Assembly (NCBI GenBank): GCA_947072565.1
Contig: CAMTIM010000002.1
Coordinates: 1-62,836 of the forward strand
Reading direction: 5' to 3'
Source of the DNA: an uncultured Peptostreptococcaceae bacterium
Lineage (GTDB): Bacteria > Bacillota > Clostridia > Peptostreptococcales > Peptostreptococcaceae
DNA: 62,836 nt
Part shown: one piece after another, positions 25,016 through 32,883 of the stretch
How positions within the stretch are numbered: the first letter of the stretch is position 1
Layout: every line of letters begins with the position of its first letter
Position numbers and translations under genes: made by a program
Notes under the pieces: model-generated
Database searches by the model: none
What the model was told of the DNA's origin: nothing
What the model saw: only the letters and a program-made list of their open reading frames with translations

Positions 25016-25963
25016 TTATAAACATTTACCAATTTCTCTAAATTTATTATATCTTTGAGTGATTATCTCAGCTTCACTAAGCTCTTTATAGTAACTTAAT
25101 CTTTCTATGATAAATGATTTTATATCTTCTGATACTTTTTCAACATTTGCTTGCGCACCTTTAAAAGGCTCTTCTATAATTTTATCTATAATTTTTAATT
25201 GTTTTAAGTCTTGACTAGTAAGCTTCATAACTTCACTAGCCTCTTTTGATTTAGATGGGTCTTTAAATAGTATACTAGATAGACCTTCTGGTGATATAAC
25301 AGAATACACAGAGTGTTCTAACATACAGATATCATTTCCAACTCCAATACCTAGTGCTCCTCCGCTTCCACCTTCTCCAATTACAAAACAAATTATAGGA
25401 ACTTTTAATTTACTCATTTCAAATAAATTCTTTGCAATAGCTTCTCCTTGACCACGCTCTTCAGCTTCTATACCACAAAATGCACCTGGAGTATCTATAA
25501 ATGTTATTATAGGTCTTTTAAATTTTTCTGCCTGTTTCATAAGCCTAAGAGCTTTCCTATAACCCTCTGGATGAGGCATTCCGAAGTTTCTCTTTATATT
25601 TTCGTGAACATCGTTACCTTTTTGATGCCCTATTATTGTAACGCTAAATCCATTTATATTACCTATTCCACCTATAATAGATGGATCATCTTTGTAAAGT
25701 CTATCTCCATGAAGTTCTATAAAATTTGAGCAAATTTTACTTACATAATCTTTAGTTGTAGGTCTTTTAATATCTCTACTTAAACTTACTTTTTCATATG
25801 GAGATAAATTTATACAAGCTTCACTAGTAATTTTTTTTAATTTGTTTTCTAAATCTGTAATTTTATCACTTAAATCTATTTCATTTGAATACGATATTGA
25901 TTTAAGTTTCTTTATATCGCCCTCTAATTTTTCTATTTTTTCTTGAATATCAATTGTAAACAA
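25016..25963 (-). CDS. accA: Acetyl-CoA carboxylase carboxyltransferase subunit alpha
   Basis: Forms with AccD the carboxyltransferase that moves CO2 from carboxybiotin to acetyl-CoA, the first step of fatty acid synthesis. The 315 residues show a coiled N-terminus (1-45), then the crotonase-like core with ELHGDRLYKDDPSIIGGIG, PHPEGYRKALRLMK, DTPGAFCGIEAEERGQGEAI and GEGGSGGALGIGVGN, all typical of AccA. AAGGAGG precedes ATG 25963. It is the last gene of accB-accC-accD-accA, separated from accD by 143 bp that hold a large hairpin. Confidence 0.95.
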   Translation of the reverse strand: MFTIDIQEKIEKLEGDIKKLKSISYSNEIDLSDKITDLENKLKKITSEACINLSPYEKVSLSRDIKRPTTKDYVSKICSNFIELHGDRLYKDDPSIIGGIGNINGFSVTIIGHQKGNDVHENIKRNFGMPHPEGYRKALRLMKQAEKFKRPIITFIDTPGAFCGIEAEERGQGEAIAKNLFEMSKLKVPIICFVIGEGGSGGALGIGVGNDICMLEHSVYSVISPEGLSSILFKDPSKSKEASEVMKLTSQDLKQLKIIDKIIEEPFKGAQANVEKVSEDIKSFIIERLSYYKELSEAEIITQRYNKFREIGKCL

Positions 25964-26020
25964 TGTAAATCCTCCTTATCTAAAGATAAATAAAACTTTT
26001 TATTTGAAGTTCGGTTTACC

Positions 26021-26074
26021 TAGATATAAAATCAACGAATAAATTGTTATTATTTATCCGTTGATTCGTATCTA
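26021..26074 (-). other. Long imperfect hairpin between accD and accA
   Basis: 26021-26026 pairs with 26069-26074 and 26030-26043 pairs with 26053-26066 with one mismatch, giving about 20 bp. No U run follows on the minus strand, so it is unlikely to terminate; RNA stability or processing within the operon is possible. Confidence 0.5.
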
Positions 26075-26106
26075 ATCTTTAACTTATAAGTTTAGTTATT
26101 TTTTAT

Positions 26107-26979
26107 TTAATGTAAAGACAATATATTAGAAATCGTATCTTTCATATCTACTCTATTTACAATTAAGTCTATAAATCCATGTTCTAATAAAAATTCTGAA
26201 GTTTGGAACCCATCTGGAAGCTTCTGATTTATAGTTTGTTCTATAACTCTAGGTCCTGCAAATCCTATAAGTGTATTTGGTTCTGATATTATAATGTCTC
26301 CAAGCATAGCAAAACTAGCAGTAACTCCGCCTGTTGTAGGATCTGTTAGTATAGATATATATGGTAGTGACTTTTCTTCTAATTTACATAATGCCTGAGA
26401 TGTTTTAGCCATTTGCATAAGAGATATCATACCTTCTTGCATTCTAGCGCCACCAGATGCAGTACAAATTACTAAGGGTAAACTATTATCAGCTGCATAT
26501 TCTATAGAATATGTAATTTTATCACCAACAATACTTCCCATACTTCCCATCATAAAATCAGGATTCATTACGCATAAAATTGTTTTAATATTGTTTATAG
26601 TGCAAACACCACACACAACAGCTTCTGATTCATTGGTATTTTTTTTATATGCATTTATTTTGTCTACATATTTTGGAAAATTCAAAGGGTCTTGAATATC
26701 CAAATTAAATTCAAACTCATTAAAGCTTCCTTCGTCTGTTAATAAATTAATTCTATCTCTTGTTTTAAATTTATAATGAGTTAAGCATTTTGGACAAACA
26801 TTTAAGTTCTCATCTATATCTTTTTTAAATACATGATCTTTGCATCCCTTACAATAAATCCAAAATCTATCGTCTACACTGTTTTCCTTAAATTTATTGT
26901 TAAGTGAAACTGTTATGTATTTACTTTCCTTTGAGCGACGACTAGATGAATCAGCTGAGGATAAAAATTTTTTTATCAT
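26107..26979 (-). CDS. accD: Acetyl-CoA carboxylase carboxyltransferase subunit beta
   Basis: Beta subunit of the carboxyltransferase. A four-cysteine zinc ribbon, C43/C46 and C62/C65, precedes the crotonase-like core with CTASGGARMQEGMISLMQM, TDPTTGGVTASFAMLGDI and GFAGPRVIEQT. The 290-aa length is standard. GGGAGT precedes ATG 26979. It lies 60 bases after accC in the same transcription unit. Confidence 0.95.
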   Translation of the reverse strand: MIKKFLSSADSSSRRSKESKYITVSLNNKFKENSVDDRFWIYCKGCKDHVFKKDIDENLNVCPKCLTHYKFKTRDRINLLTDEGSFNEFEFNLDIQDPLNFPKYVDKINAYKKNTNESEAVVCGVCTINNIKTILCVMNPDFMMGSMGSIVGDKITYSIEYAADNSLPLVICTASGGARMQEGMISLMQMAKTSQALCKLEEKSLPYISILTDPTTGGVTASFAMLGDIIISEPNTLIGFAGPRVIEQTINQKLPDGFQTSEFLLEHGFIDLIVNRVDMKDTISNILSLH

Positions 26980-27039
26980 AATTATTTACTCCCTTTGAGC
27001 CACATTTAGGCGAATAATTTTTTATACTATAACTGATAT

Positions 27040-28392
27040 TTATATATCTTCTAAGATAAATTCATTTTCTATAAATTTAGTGTAATGACGGTCATTTAAA
27101 AATGCGTCACTATTGATAAGTAATTTTTGAAACTCAATATTTGTATCAATTCCTTCTATTATAATTTCTTCTAATGCTCTGTTTATTTTTTTTATACATT
27201 GATTTCTATCTTCATCCCAACAAATAAGTTTTCCTATCATAGAATCGTAAATTGGTGGAATTGTATACCCTGCGTATACAAACGTATCGAATCTAACTCC
27301 GAATCCCCCAGGTATATTTATTGAAGTTATCTTACCAGGACAAGGTCTAAAATCATTATATGGACTTTCAGCATTTATTCTACATTCAATAGCATGACCT
27401 CTAAATACAATATCTTTTTGCTTAAAAGGAATCGGTTTTTTATCTGCAATGGAAATTTGGAGTTTAATAAGGTCAATTCCTGTAATCATTTCCGTAACGG
27501 GATGTTCTACTTGTATTCTTGTGTTCATTTCTATAAAATAGATGTTTTTATTAGCATCTACTATAAATTCTATAGTCCCTGCTCCTAAATAACCTATTCC
27601 TTTTACTACATCGACTGCTGTTTTATATAAATAGTTTTTTTCTTCTTCATTCAAATATGAACTAAGAGATTCTTCTAATACTTTTTGGTTTCTTCGTTGC
27701 ATAGAGCAGTCTCTTCCACCTAAATGAATAGCATTTCCAAAACTATCTCCAAATACTTGAACTTCTATGTGTCTAGGATTTTCTATGAATTTCTCCATAT
27801 ACAATTCGTTACTTCCAAATGCTGAAAAAGCTTCTGAACTTGCTATATCAAAACTTGAATAAACTTCATCTTCACAAGTTATAATTCGCATACCCTTTCC
27901 ACCTCCACCATTAGAGGCTTTTATAATAACAGGATATCCGATTTCAGTTGCTAAAAGTAGTGCTTCTTCTTTGTTTTTTAAAATACCTTTAGAACCTGGA
28001 ACAACTGGTATCTTAAGTTCTATCATAGTTTCACGAGCTTTAGATTTATCTCCCATTAATATCATTTGTTCCATTTTAGGCCCTATTAATATTATTCCGT
28101 TGTCTTCACACTTTTTAGCAAATTCTGCATTTTCTGATAAAAAACCAAATCCAGGATGTATAGCATCACATTCAAGTTTAAGAGCAAGGTATATTATATT
28201 ATCTATATTATTGTAGCTTTTACTTATATTATTAGGTCCTATGCATATAGACTCGTCTGCTAAATACCTATGAAAGCATTCTTTATCAACATCTGAGTAT
28301 ATAGCTACTGTTTGTATATCTAATTCTTTGCAAGTTCTAATAATTCTAACAGCTATATCTCCTCTATTTGCAATTAATATCTTCTTAATCAT
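27040..28392 (-). CDS. accC: Biotin carboxylase subunit of acetyl-CoA carboxylase
   Basis: ATP-grasp enzyme that carboxylates the biotin on AccB. Order: N-terminal KILIANRGDIAVRIIRT, HPGFGFLSENAEF, the ATP-binding glycine loop in KASNGGGGKGMRI, HIEVQVFGDSFGN, catalytic FIEMNTRIQVEHPVTE, and a C-terminal domain ending near 450. The length and all motifs fit bacterial AccC. AGGAGG precedes ATG 28392. It starts 16 bases after accB. Confidence 0.96.
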   Translation of the reverse strand: MIKKILIANRGDIAVRIIRTCKELDIQTVAIYSDVDKECFHRYLADESICIGPNNISKSYNNIDNIIYLALKLECDAIHPGFGFLSENAEFAKKCEDNGIILIGPKMEQMILMGDKSKARETMIELKIPVVPGSKGILKNKEEALLLATEIGYPVIIKASNGGGGKGMRIITCEDEVYSSFDIASSEAFSAFGSNELYMEKFIENPRHIEVQVFGDSFGNAIHLGGRDCSMQRRNQKVLEESLSSYLNEEEKNYLYKTAVDVVKGIGYLGAGTIEFIVDANKNIYFIEMNTRIQVEHPVTEMITGIDLIKLQISIADKKPIPFKQKDIVFRGHAIECRINAESPYNDFRPCPGKITSINIPGGFGVRFDTFVYAGYTIPPIYDSMIGKLICWDEDRNQCIKKINRALEEIIIEGIDTNIEFQKLLINSDAFLNDRHYTKFIENEFILEDI

Positions 28393-28408
28393 TTTAAATA
28401 CCTCCTGA

Positions 28409-28864
28409 TTATAATGGTTTTATTTTAAATAGAGGTTGGTTATACTCCACTAATTCTTCATTTTTAACTAATACTTCAACTATTTCACCAGCTGTATCGC
28501 TTGTTATTTCATTCATAAGCTTCATAGCTTCAAGAATACATAAAGTATCTCCTTTATCTACTATATCTCCTACTTTAACAAAACTATTTTCATCAGGATT
28601 TGATGAAGAGTAAAAAGTTCCCATTAAAGGAGCAACGATAGTAGAGAATGTATCGTCTTTATCTTCATATGTACAATCATAAGTTTCATTTATTATAAAT
28701 TCATCTGAGTGATTTTTAATTTCTTCGTTATTTTTAGATAAAGTTTTTATAGAATTATTTGTTTTTGAGACTTCTAGTTTTAAATCACCACTTTCTAGCT
28801 TCACATATTCTAAGCTAGTCTGATCTATAACTTTTAATAATTCTTTTATTTCATTTATTTTCAT
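28409..28864 (-). CDS. accB: Biotin carboxyl carrier protein
   Basis: Carries the biotin that shuttles CO2 between AccC and AccAD. The 151 residues contain a short N-terminal helix region, a flexible Asn/Glu/Asp-rich linker (~35-72), and the biotinyl domain with K115 in LEAMKLMNEI. The domain has the thumb-like segment SSSNPDENSFV seen in acetyl-CoA carboxylase BCCPs. It is the first gene of the operon; GGGGGT precedes ATG 28864. Confidence 0.95.
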   Translation of the reverse strand: MKINEIKELLKVIDQTSLEYVKLESGDLKLEVSKTNNSIKTLSKNNEEIKNHSDEFIINETYDCTYEDKDDTFSTIVAPLMGTFYSSSNPDENSFVKVGDIVDKGDTLCILEAMKLMNEITSDTAGEIVEVLVKNEELVEYNQPLFKIKPL

Positions 28865-28882
28865 TTATGTTACCCCCTCGTA

Positions 28883-28928
28883 TTATTACCTGGTACTAAC
28901 ATTATATCATAAAAAATATTTTTGTAAA
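28883..28928 (-). promoter_or_regulatory. accBCDA promoter with FapR-like operator
   Basis: On the minus strand, -35 TTTACA (28923-28928), a 16-bp spacer and TGA-TATAAT (28901-28906) are followed by TTAGTACC-A-GGTAATAA (28883-28899). That 17-bp inverted repeat closely matches the FapR operator TTAGTACCTRNTACTAA and covers the expected start point. FapR bound there would repress and malonyl-CoA would relieve it. No fapR gene is in the window. Confidence 0.78.
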
Positions 28929-29036
28929 TATTTTTTAACTAACACTGTTACTATAATTATAAATACTTATATACAAAATAACAGCAAGTATTTGAAGAAT
29001 ATATATAAATACATTAAAATGTTTTTAATAAGCAAA

Positions 29037-29065
29037 AACGTGTCGATATTTTATATCGACACGTT
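29037..29065 (-). terminator. Terminator after the 195-aa membrane protein gene
   Basis: A perfect 13-bp stem AACGTGTCGATAT (29037-29049) with 29053-29065 has a 3-base loop. T-rich flanks lie on both sides; the nearest gene end is the minus-strand stop at 29111. Confidence 0.75.
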
Positions 29066-29110
29066 CTTGTTTTATGTAATATAGTTTGCTTGTTATAAAC
29101 AACGATTATC

Positions 29111-29698
29111 TTAAATTCTAGAATTTCTTTTTAATTCTTCTTCTAAATTGTTCAGTTCTTTTAGTGATAGTCCTGTAATTTCCATTATAAATTGAGTTTG
29201 TGCATCCTTTAATAAAAGATCTATAGCTATTTCTTTTTTTGTAGTTAAGATTTTTAATTCCTTTTTACTAATATCTAAAGCATTTGTTTTGTTAAATGTC
29301 ATAGTTGTTTCATCATTAAAATTATCTTTAATTGTTTTTTTGTAAGTAATTAAATTAAATAATATAAATATAGCTGGAATACTAAAATATATTCTAGCGC
29401 CCATGAAGCCTATTATAACTGTGATTACAATTATTGATATATTTATATTTTCAATTGAAACATTAAAAAAAAGTTTACCAGGACTGTATGATTTCACAAT
29501 AGCTAATAAAAAAGTTATTATACATAGTGGTAGTAAGAAATAACTAGATATAATACCCCCAAACCATAAATTATCAAAGTAAGTATCTATGTTACTATAT
29601 ATAATCATAGAACCATTTAAATAAGAGTATATACATGCCATTCCACCTAAAATAGCGCCTAGTGCTTGAGTATACCAATTAGCAAATCTTAAATTCAT
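29111..29698 (-). CDS. Hypothetical membrane protein, 195 aa
   Basis: Function not recognised. I place the start at ATG 29698, which AGGAGTG precedes by 6 bases; an ATG 15 codons upstream lacks a ribosome site. Four hydrophobic segments (about residues 8-27, 45-68, 82-98 and 99-116) form a membrane domain, and the C-terminal ~65 residues are cytoplasmic and charged, ending in FIMEITGLSLKELNNLEEEL, which looks like a helix-turn-helix-like helical pair. It is monocistronic between terminators. Confidence 0.68.
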   Translation of the reverse strand: MNLRFANWYTQALGAILGGMACIYSYLNGSMIIYSNIDTYFDNLWFGGIISSYFLLPLCIITFLLAIVKSYSPGKLFFNVSIENINISIIVITVIIGFMGARIYFSIPAIFILFNLITYKKTIKDNFNDETTMTFNKTNALDISKKELKILTTKKEIAIDLLLKDAQTQFIMEITGLSLKELNNLEEELKRNSRI

Positions 29699-29776
29699 AA
29701 TATCACTCCTAAAATACATATATATAATTAATATGCAAACCATGTGTTAAATATATATAAATTATGATTAATAACA

Positions 29777-29815
29777 TAGAAAAAGCTTTATAATTTAATT
29801 ATAAAGCTTTTTCTA
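29777..29815 (-). terminator. Terminator of the 63-aa gene
   Basis: A perfect 18-bp stem (29777-29794 with 29798-29815) with a 3-base loop lies immediately before the minus-strand stop at 29818. Confidence 0.85.
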
Positions 29816-29817
29816 TA

Positions 29818-30009
29818 TTATTTAAAAGAATCTATAATATTTATATTTTCTTTGGATGATTGAATTGAAATTAACTTTTGTGTGAGTTTTCTAACATTAT
29901 CTGTATCATCACATTCTATACATTTATAAATTTGATTAATTAATTCATACTCCTCAGTATTTAAAATATTATTAGTTTGAAACTTATTATTATAGGTATA
30001 CATGCACAT
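29818..30009 (-). CDS. Hypothetical small protein, 63 aa
   Basis: Not recognised. ATG 30009 follows AAGGAG by 7 bases; a longer reading from 30030 ignores that site. The product is soluble and acidic, mostly helical (LNTEEYELINQIYKCIECDD then NVRKLTQKLISIQSS), and has two cysteines in CIEC. The strong ribosome site and the private terminator argue that it is a real gene. The size and helical-hairpin look resemble Spo0E-like phosphatases, but their SQELD signature is absent. Confidence 0.6.
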   Translation of the reverse strand: MCMYTYNNKFQTNNILNTEEYELINQIYKCIECDDTDNVRKLTQKLISIQSSKENINIIDSFK

Positions 30010-30219
30010 ATTATATCTCCTTAAAATCATAATACTTATATATTAATCATTTATCGTAATTAATATACGTTATACTATGTATTAAGTATTTTCTATTTAT
30101 TTTTATAAAAAAAAGCATTATAATACTAAAATACATATATTAAATATATTCATATTTTGATATCAATGAATTAAATTTAATTTACATAAAAATATTTTAA
30201 TGAAAGGAGTCTTTTTATT

Positions 30220-30498
30220 ATGTTGGATACTCTAGAGTTTATTCTTAAAATAGTATTTTTTATTTTATCTGTCGTTTGGATTGGTAGAATTATGATTTTA
30301 AGAACAGATAAACAGATAGTTATAAACCCTGTACTTATAGGAATAGGTGCAATTTTAGCTATATTCCCCCCGTCTAATAGCCATATAGAAATAATAGGTA
30401 TAAGTATGCAAAGTATAAGAATTGTACTTTACTGTATCTATTCACTTGTGGTCCTATTTGGAATATATGCTACTAATCAGAAAAACGGAATTTTTTAA
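30220..30498 (+). CDS. Hypothetical small membrane protein, 92 aa
   Basis: Not recognised. Three hydrophobic segments (about 5-24, 36-50 and 64-84) are joined by short loops, the first containing RTDKQ. GAAAGGAG lies 11 bases before ATG 30220. It is monocistronic and shares a terminator with the convergent trmB. A small inner-membrane protein is the most that can be said. Confidence 0.65.
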   Translation: MLDTLEFILKIVFFILSVVWIGRIMILRTDKQIVINPVLIGIGAILAIFPPSNSHIEIIGISMQSIRIVLYCIYSLVVLFGIYATNQKNGIF

Positions 30499-30513
30499 TT
30501 GATTTTTAAATAT

Positions 30514-30549
30514 AATAAAAAGGTTGCAAATTGTCACAACCTTTTTATT
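30514..30549. terminator. Bidirectional terminator
   Basis: A 13-bp stem AATAAAAAGGTTG (30514-30526) pairs with 30537-30549 between the convergent stops at 30498 and 30572. Confidence 0.85.
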
Positions 30550-30571
30550 ACATTAGAAATTAAAATTAAAT

Positions 30572-31213
30572 TTATTTATTTTTTCTAGCTTCACATCTGA
30601 AAATTTTCATACCATAAGACATAAATTTATCTTCGTATTCAGTTGTAACATTTTTAAATTCACTATTAGCTAAATCTAAGCAAATATTTTTTAATATCCA
30701 ATTATTAGAAGCTATTTCATTCAAACTGAATTCGAATAGTTTTTCATTATCTGTTTTAAAATGAAGTTCTCCATCTTCACTTAGTAAAGTTTTATACATA
30801 TTTAAAAAATTAGTATGAGTTAATCTTCTTTTACTCCATCTTGTTTTAGGCCATGGATCACAAAAGTTAACGTAAATTCTGTTTAACTCATTCTCATCAA
30901 AATAATCTAATATATTACTAACATCAGCCCATGCAAATAATATATTATTTAAATTAGCTTCAACTGCTTTTTCCACTCCCTTTATTATAACTTCTTCTTT
31001 TATTTCAAAAGCAATATAGTTTATATTAGGATTTTCTTTTGCTAATGTTGTTATAAACTTACCACGCCCAGTTCCAAATTCTACATGTATAGGATTACTA
31101 TTTTCAAACTTTAAATTCCAAGTTCCTTTTAACTTATTTATATCATCTCTAAGAACGTAATTCTTATAGCTTAATAATTTTTCATCTGCGCCTTTTACTT
31201 TTCTTCTTCTCAT
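30572..31213 (-). CDS. trmB: tRNA (guanine-N7-)-methyltransferase
   Basis: SAM-dependent enzyme that methylates G46 in the tRNA variable loop. The Rossmann SAM-binding motif is HVEFGTGRGKF (~43-53), the substrate motif is FCDPWPKTRWSKRRLTH (~117-133), and the C-terminal TEYEDKFMSYGMKIFR closes the active site. 213 aa is normal. GGAGT precedes ATG 31213. It is monocistronic. Confidence 0.95.
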   Translation of the reverse strand: MRRRKVKGADEKLLSYKNYVLRDDINKLKGTWNLKFENSNPIHVEFGTGRGKFITTLAKENPNINYIAFEIKEEVIIKGVEKAVEANLNNILFAWADVSNILDYFDENELNRIYVNFCDPWPKTRWSKRRLTHTNFLNMYKTLLSEDGELHFKTDNEKLFEFSLNEIASNNWILKNICLDLANSEFKNVTTEYEDKFMSYGMKIFRCEARKNK

Positions 31214-31332
31214 GTTTTACTCCTTATATATAATTAAAGTCTAATATCTACTTTACATATAGAATACTCTAAGCTATGCTTGATTAAATATGCAAATGTG
31301 TTGTTCCTTTATAATACCTTAATATAGCAAAA

Positions 31333-31370
31333 AAATAAAGGTATTAGCTAAAAGCTAATACCCTTTATTT
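31333..31370 (-). terminator. Terminator of the HesB-like gene
   Basis: A 17-bp stem with one bulged base (31333-31349 with 31353-31370) overlaps the minus-strand stop and is followed by a T run. Confidence 0.85.
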
Positions 31371-31690
31371 TATTGTCCGCAGCCAGAGCATCCTCCGCCA
31401 CAACCACCGTCATCTTGTGCATTTTCAGGTCCTACTTTAAATCCATAACCAGTATCTTCAATAACTATATCTCCATATTTATTGAAATCATCACTGCTCA
31501 TTATAAAATGTAATCCTTCAACATCATATTCTAAATCTTCAGCCTTTTGCTCATCCAAAGCAATTCCAAATGATGGACCGCCTCAGCCAATGCCTGCAAA
31601 ATAAACTCTTATATTATTTGGTCTATCTTGATTGTCTTTTAAAATATCTTTTAATGTGTTAACTGCTGTTTCTGGTAAAGTAACCTTCAT
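31370..31690 (-). CDS. HesB/IscA-like selenoprotein (UGA decoded as selenocysteine)
   Basis: Small iron-sulfur-type HesB-family protein of 106 residues if the in-frame UGA (complement of 31583-31585) is read as Sec36. Translation from ATG 31690 (ribosome site AAAGGAAAT) gives VRVYFAGIG-U-GGPSFGIAL-type sequence here as IRVYFAGIG, Sec, then GGPSFGIALDE; relatives have Cys at this spot. The C-terminus is the Cys-rich GGCGGGCSGCGQ. The frame is open on both sides of UGA with full family similarity, and a hairpin follows the codon. Ordinary gene calling would start at the later ATG 31558 and lose 44 residues. HesB-like selenoproteins are known in other anaerobes. Confidence 0.82.
31553..31585 (-). 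promoter_or_regulatory. UGA codon and candidate bacterial SECIS hairpin
   Basis: Four bases after UGA, GUCCA (31578-31574) can pair with UGGAU (31557-31553), and AUU (31571-31569) with AAU (31565-31563), leaving a UGG apical loop. Its guanines lie about 16 nt from UGA, within the range usual for bacterial SECIS elements. The exact fold needs computation. Confidence 0.5.
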
Positions 31691-31943
31691 AAAATCATTT
31701 CCTTTCAATTTTTCTTAAATTCATATATATATTATATACTTTTAATAGGTATACAATCAATTTATTTTTACCATTTATTATAAAAAATACTAAAAATACT
31801 TTAATATATACAAATTAATTTATTAATATGATTATTATATTAATAAATTAATGAAAAGTACTTTATTCTTTTTTGATAAAATTTAACATACGAAATATAA
31901 AAAAGCAAATCTACTTATTATCCTTTATAATGTAAAAAAATAC

Positions 31944-31952
31944 TGTTATAAT
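31944..31952 (+). promoter_or_regulatory. Extended -10 promoter of the YitT-like gene
   Basis: TGT-TATAAT lies 47 bases upstream of ATG 32000. The -35 region is weak. Confidence 0.5.
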
Positions 31953-31999
31953 GTATAATTATGCCAAAGTATATTTAATGGTGATTTAGGAGGGGAATT

Positions 32000-32860
32000 A
32001 TGAAAAAAGAAAAAATATCGTCTTTAATAGAGATGATCGGATTAGTAGTTGGTTGTATATCGATGAGTATTGGGATTAATGTGTTTTTGAAACCGTATAC
32101 AATAGCACCAGGTGGCCTTAGTGGTTTATCTGTAGTACTAAATAAAGTTACTAATATACCGGTTTCAACTATAATGTTAATGATAGGTGTTCCTTTAGTG
32201 GTTTTTGCATTTAGAATTCTCGGTGTAAAAAATTCAATTAAAACTTTATTTGGAACGGTATTATTTTCTGTAATATTAAATGTAACTTCACCATTATCTG
32301 CAATAAGTGCGACAAATGATTTATTATTATCTGCAATATCTGGCGCTATTTTAGTAGGTATAGGTATCGGAATTATGTTTAGATGTGATGCATCTACAGG
32401 AGGAACTGATTTAATAGCACTTATACTTAGTAAGAAATTTCCTGGTATTAAAGCAACTAAATTCATGATAGTTCTAGATTCCTTTGTAGTTATTTCGTCA
32501 GGTATAGTTAGTAAGAATATAGAGATTGCACTTTATTCAGCAATGTCACTTTATATAGTTGTTAAAGTAGCAGATGCTATAATGGAAGGTTTTGACTACT
32601 CTAAAGCATTTTTTATAATTTCTAATCAAGCAGATGATTTAAAAAAGGTTATAACTAATGAACTAGGCAGAGGTTTTACTATTCTAGATGGTAGAGGTGG
32701 CTATACAGATGATCAAAAACAAGTATTGTTGGTAGTTGTTTCTAAGAATCAAGAAATTTATTTAAAAAAACTTGTTAAATCATCAGATCCAGGTGCTTTT
32801 ATAATCGTTAGTAATGTACATGAAGTTTTAGGGGAAGGATTTAAAAAATTTGAAAATTAG
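32000..32860 (+). CDS. YitT-family membrane protein (DUF161/DUF2179)
   Basis: Conserved Firmicute membrane protein of unknown transport function. Five to six hydrophobic segments fill residues 8-195; the family motifs APGGLSGLSVVLNK after helix one and RCDASTGGTDLIALIL in the second repeat are clear. The C-terminal ~80 residues are a soluble DUF2179 domain with GRGFTILDGRGGYTDDQKQV and DPGAFIIVSNVHEVLG. 286 aa is standard. AGGAGGGG precedes ATG 32000. It is monocistronic. Confidence 0.9.
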   Translation: MKKEKISSLIEMIGLVVGCISMSIGINVFLKPYTIAPGGLSGLSVVLNKVTNIPVSTIMLMIGVPLVVFAFRILGVKNSIKTLFGTVLFSVILNVTSPLSAISATNDLLLSAISGAILVGIGIGIMFRCDASTGGTDLIALILSKKFPGIKATKFMIVLDSFVVISSGIVSKNIEIALYSAMSLYIVVKVADAIMEGFDYSKAFFIISNQADDLKKVITNELGRGFTILDGRGGYTDDQKQVLLVVVSKNQEIYLKKLVKSSDPGAFIIVSNVHEVLGEGFKKFEN

Positions 32861-32882
32861 AAAAGCGGCTTATGCCGCTTTT
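32861..32882. terminator. Terminator AAAAGCGGC-TTAT-GCCGCTTTT
   Basis: A 9-bp GC-rich stem (32861-32869 with 32874-32882) flanked by A and T runs stands between the YitT-like gene and the convergent leucine-rich-repeat pseudogene. Confidence 0.9.
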
Positions 32883-32883
32883 T

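Noticed and set aside
29818-30009. Spo0E-like aspartyl-phosphate phosphatase
   Set aside because: Size and helical character fit, but the SQELD signature is missing.
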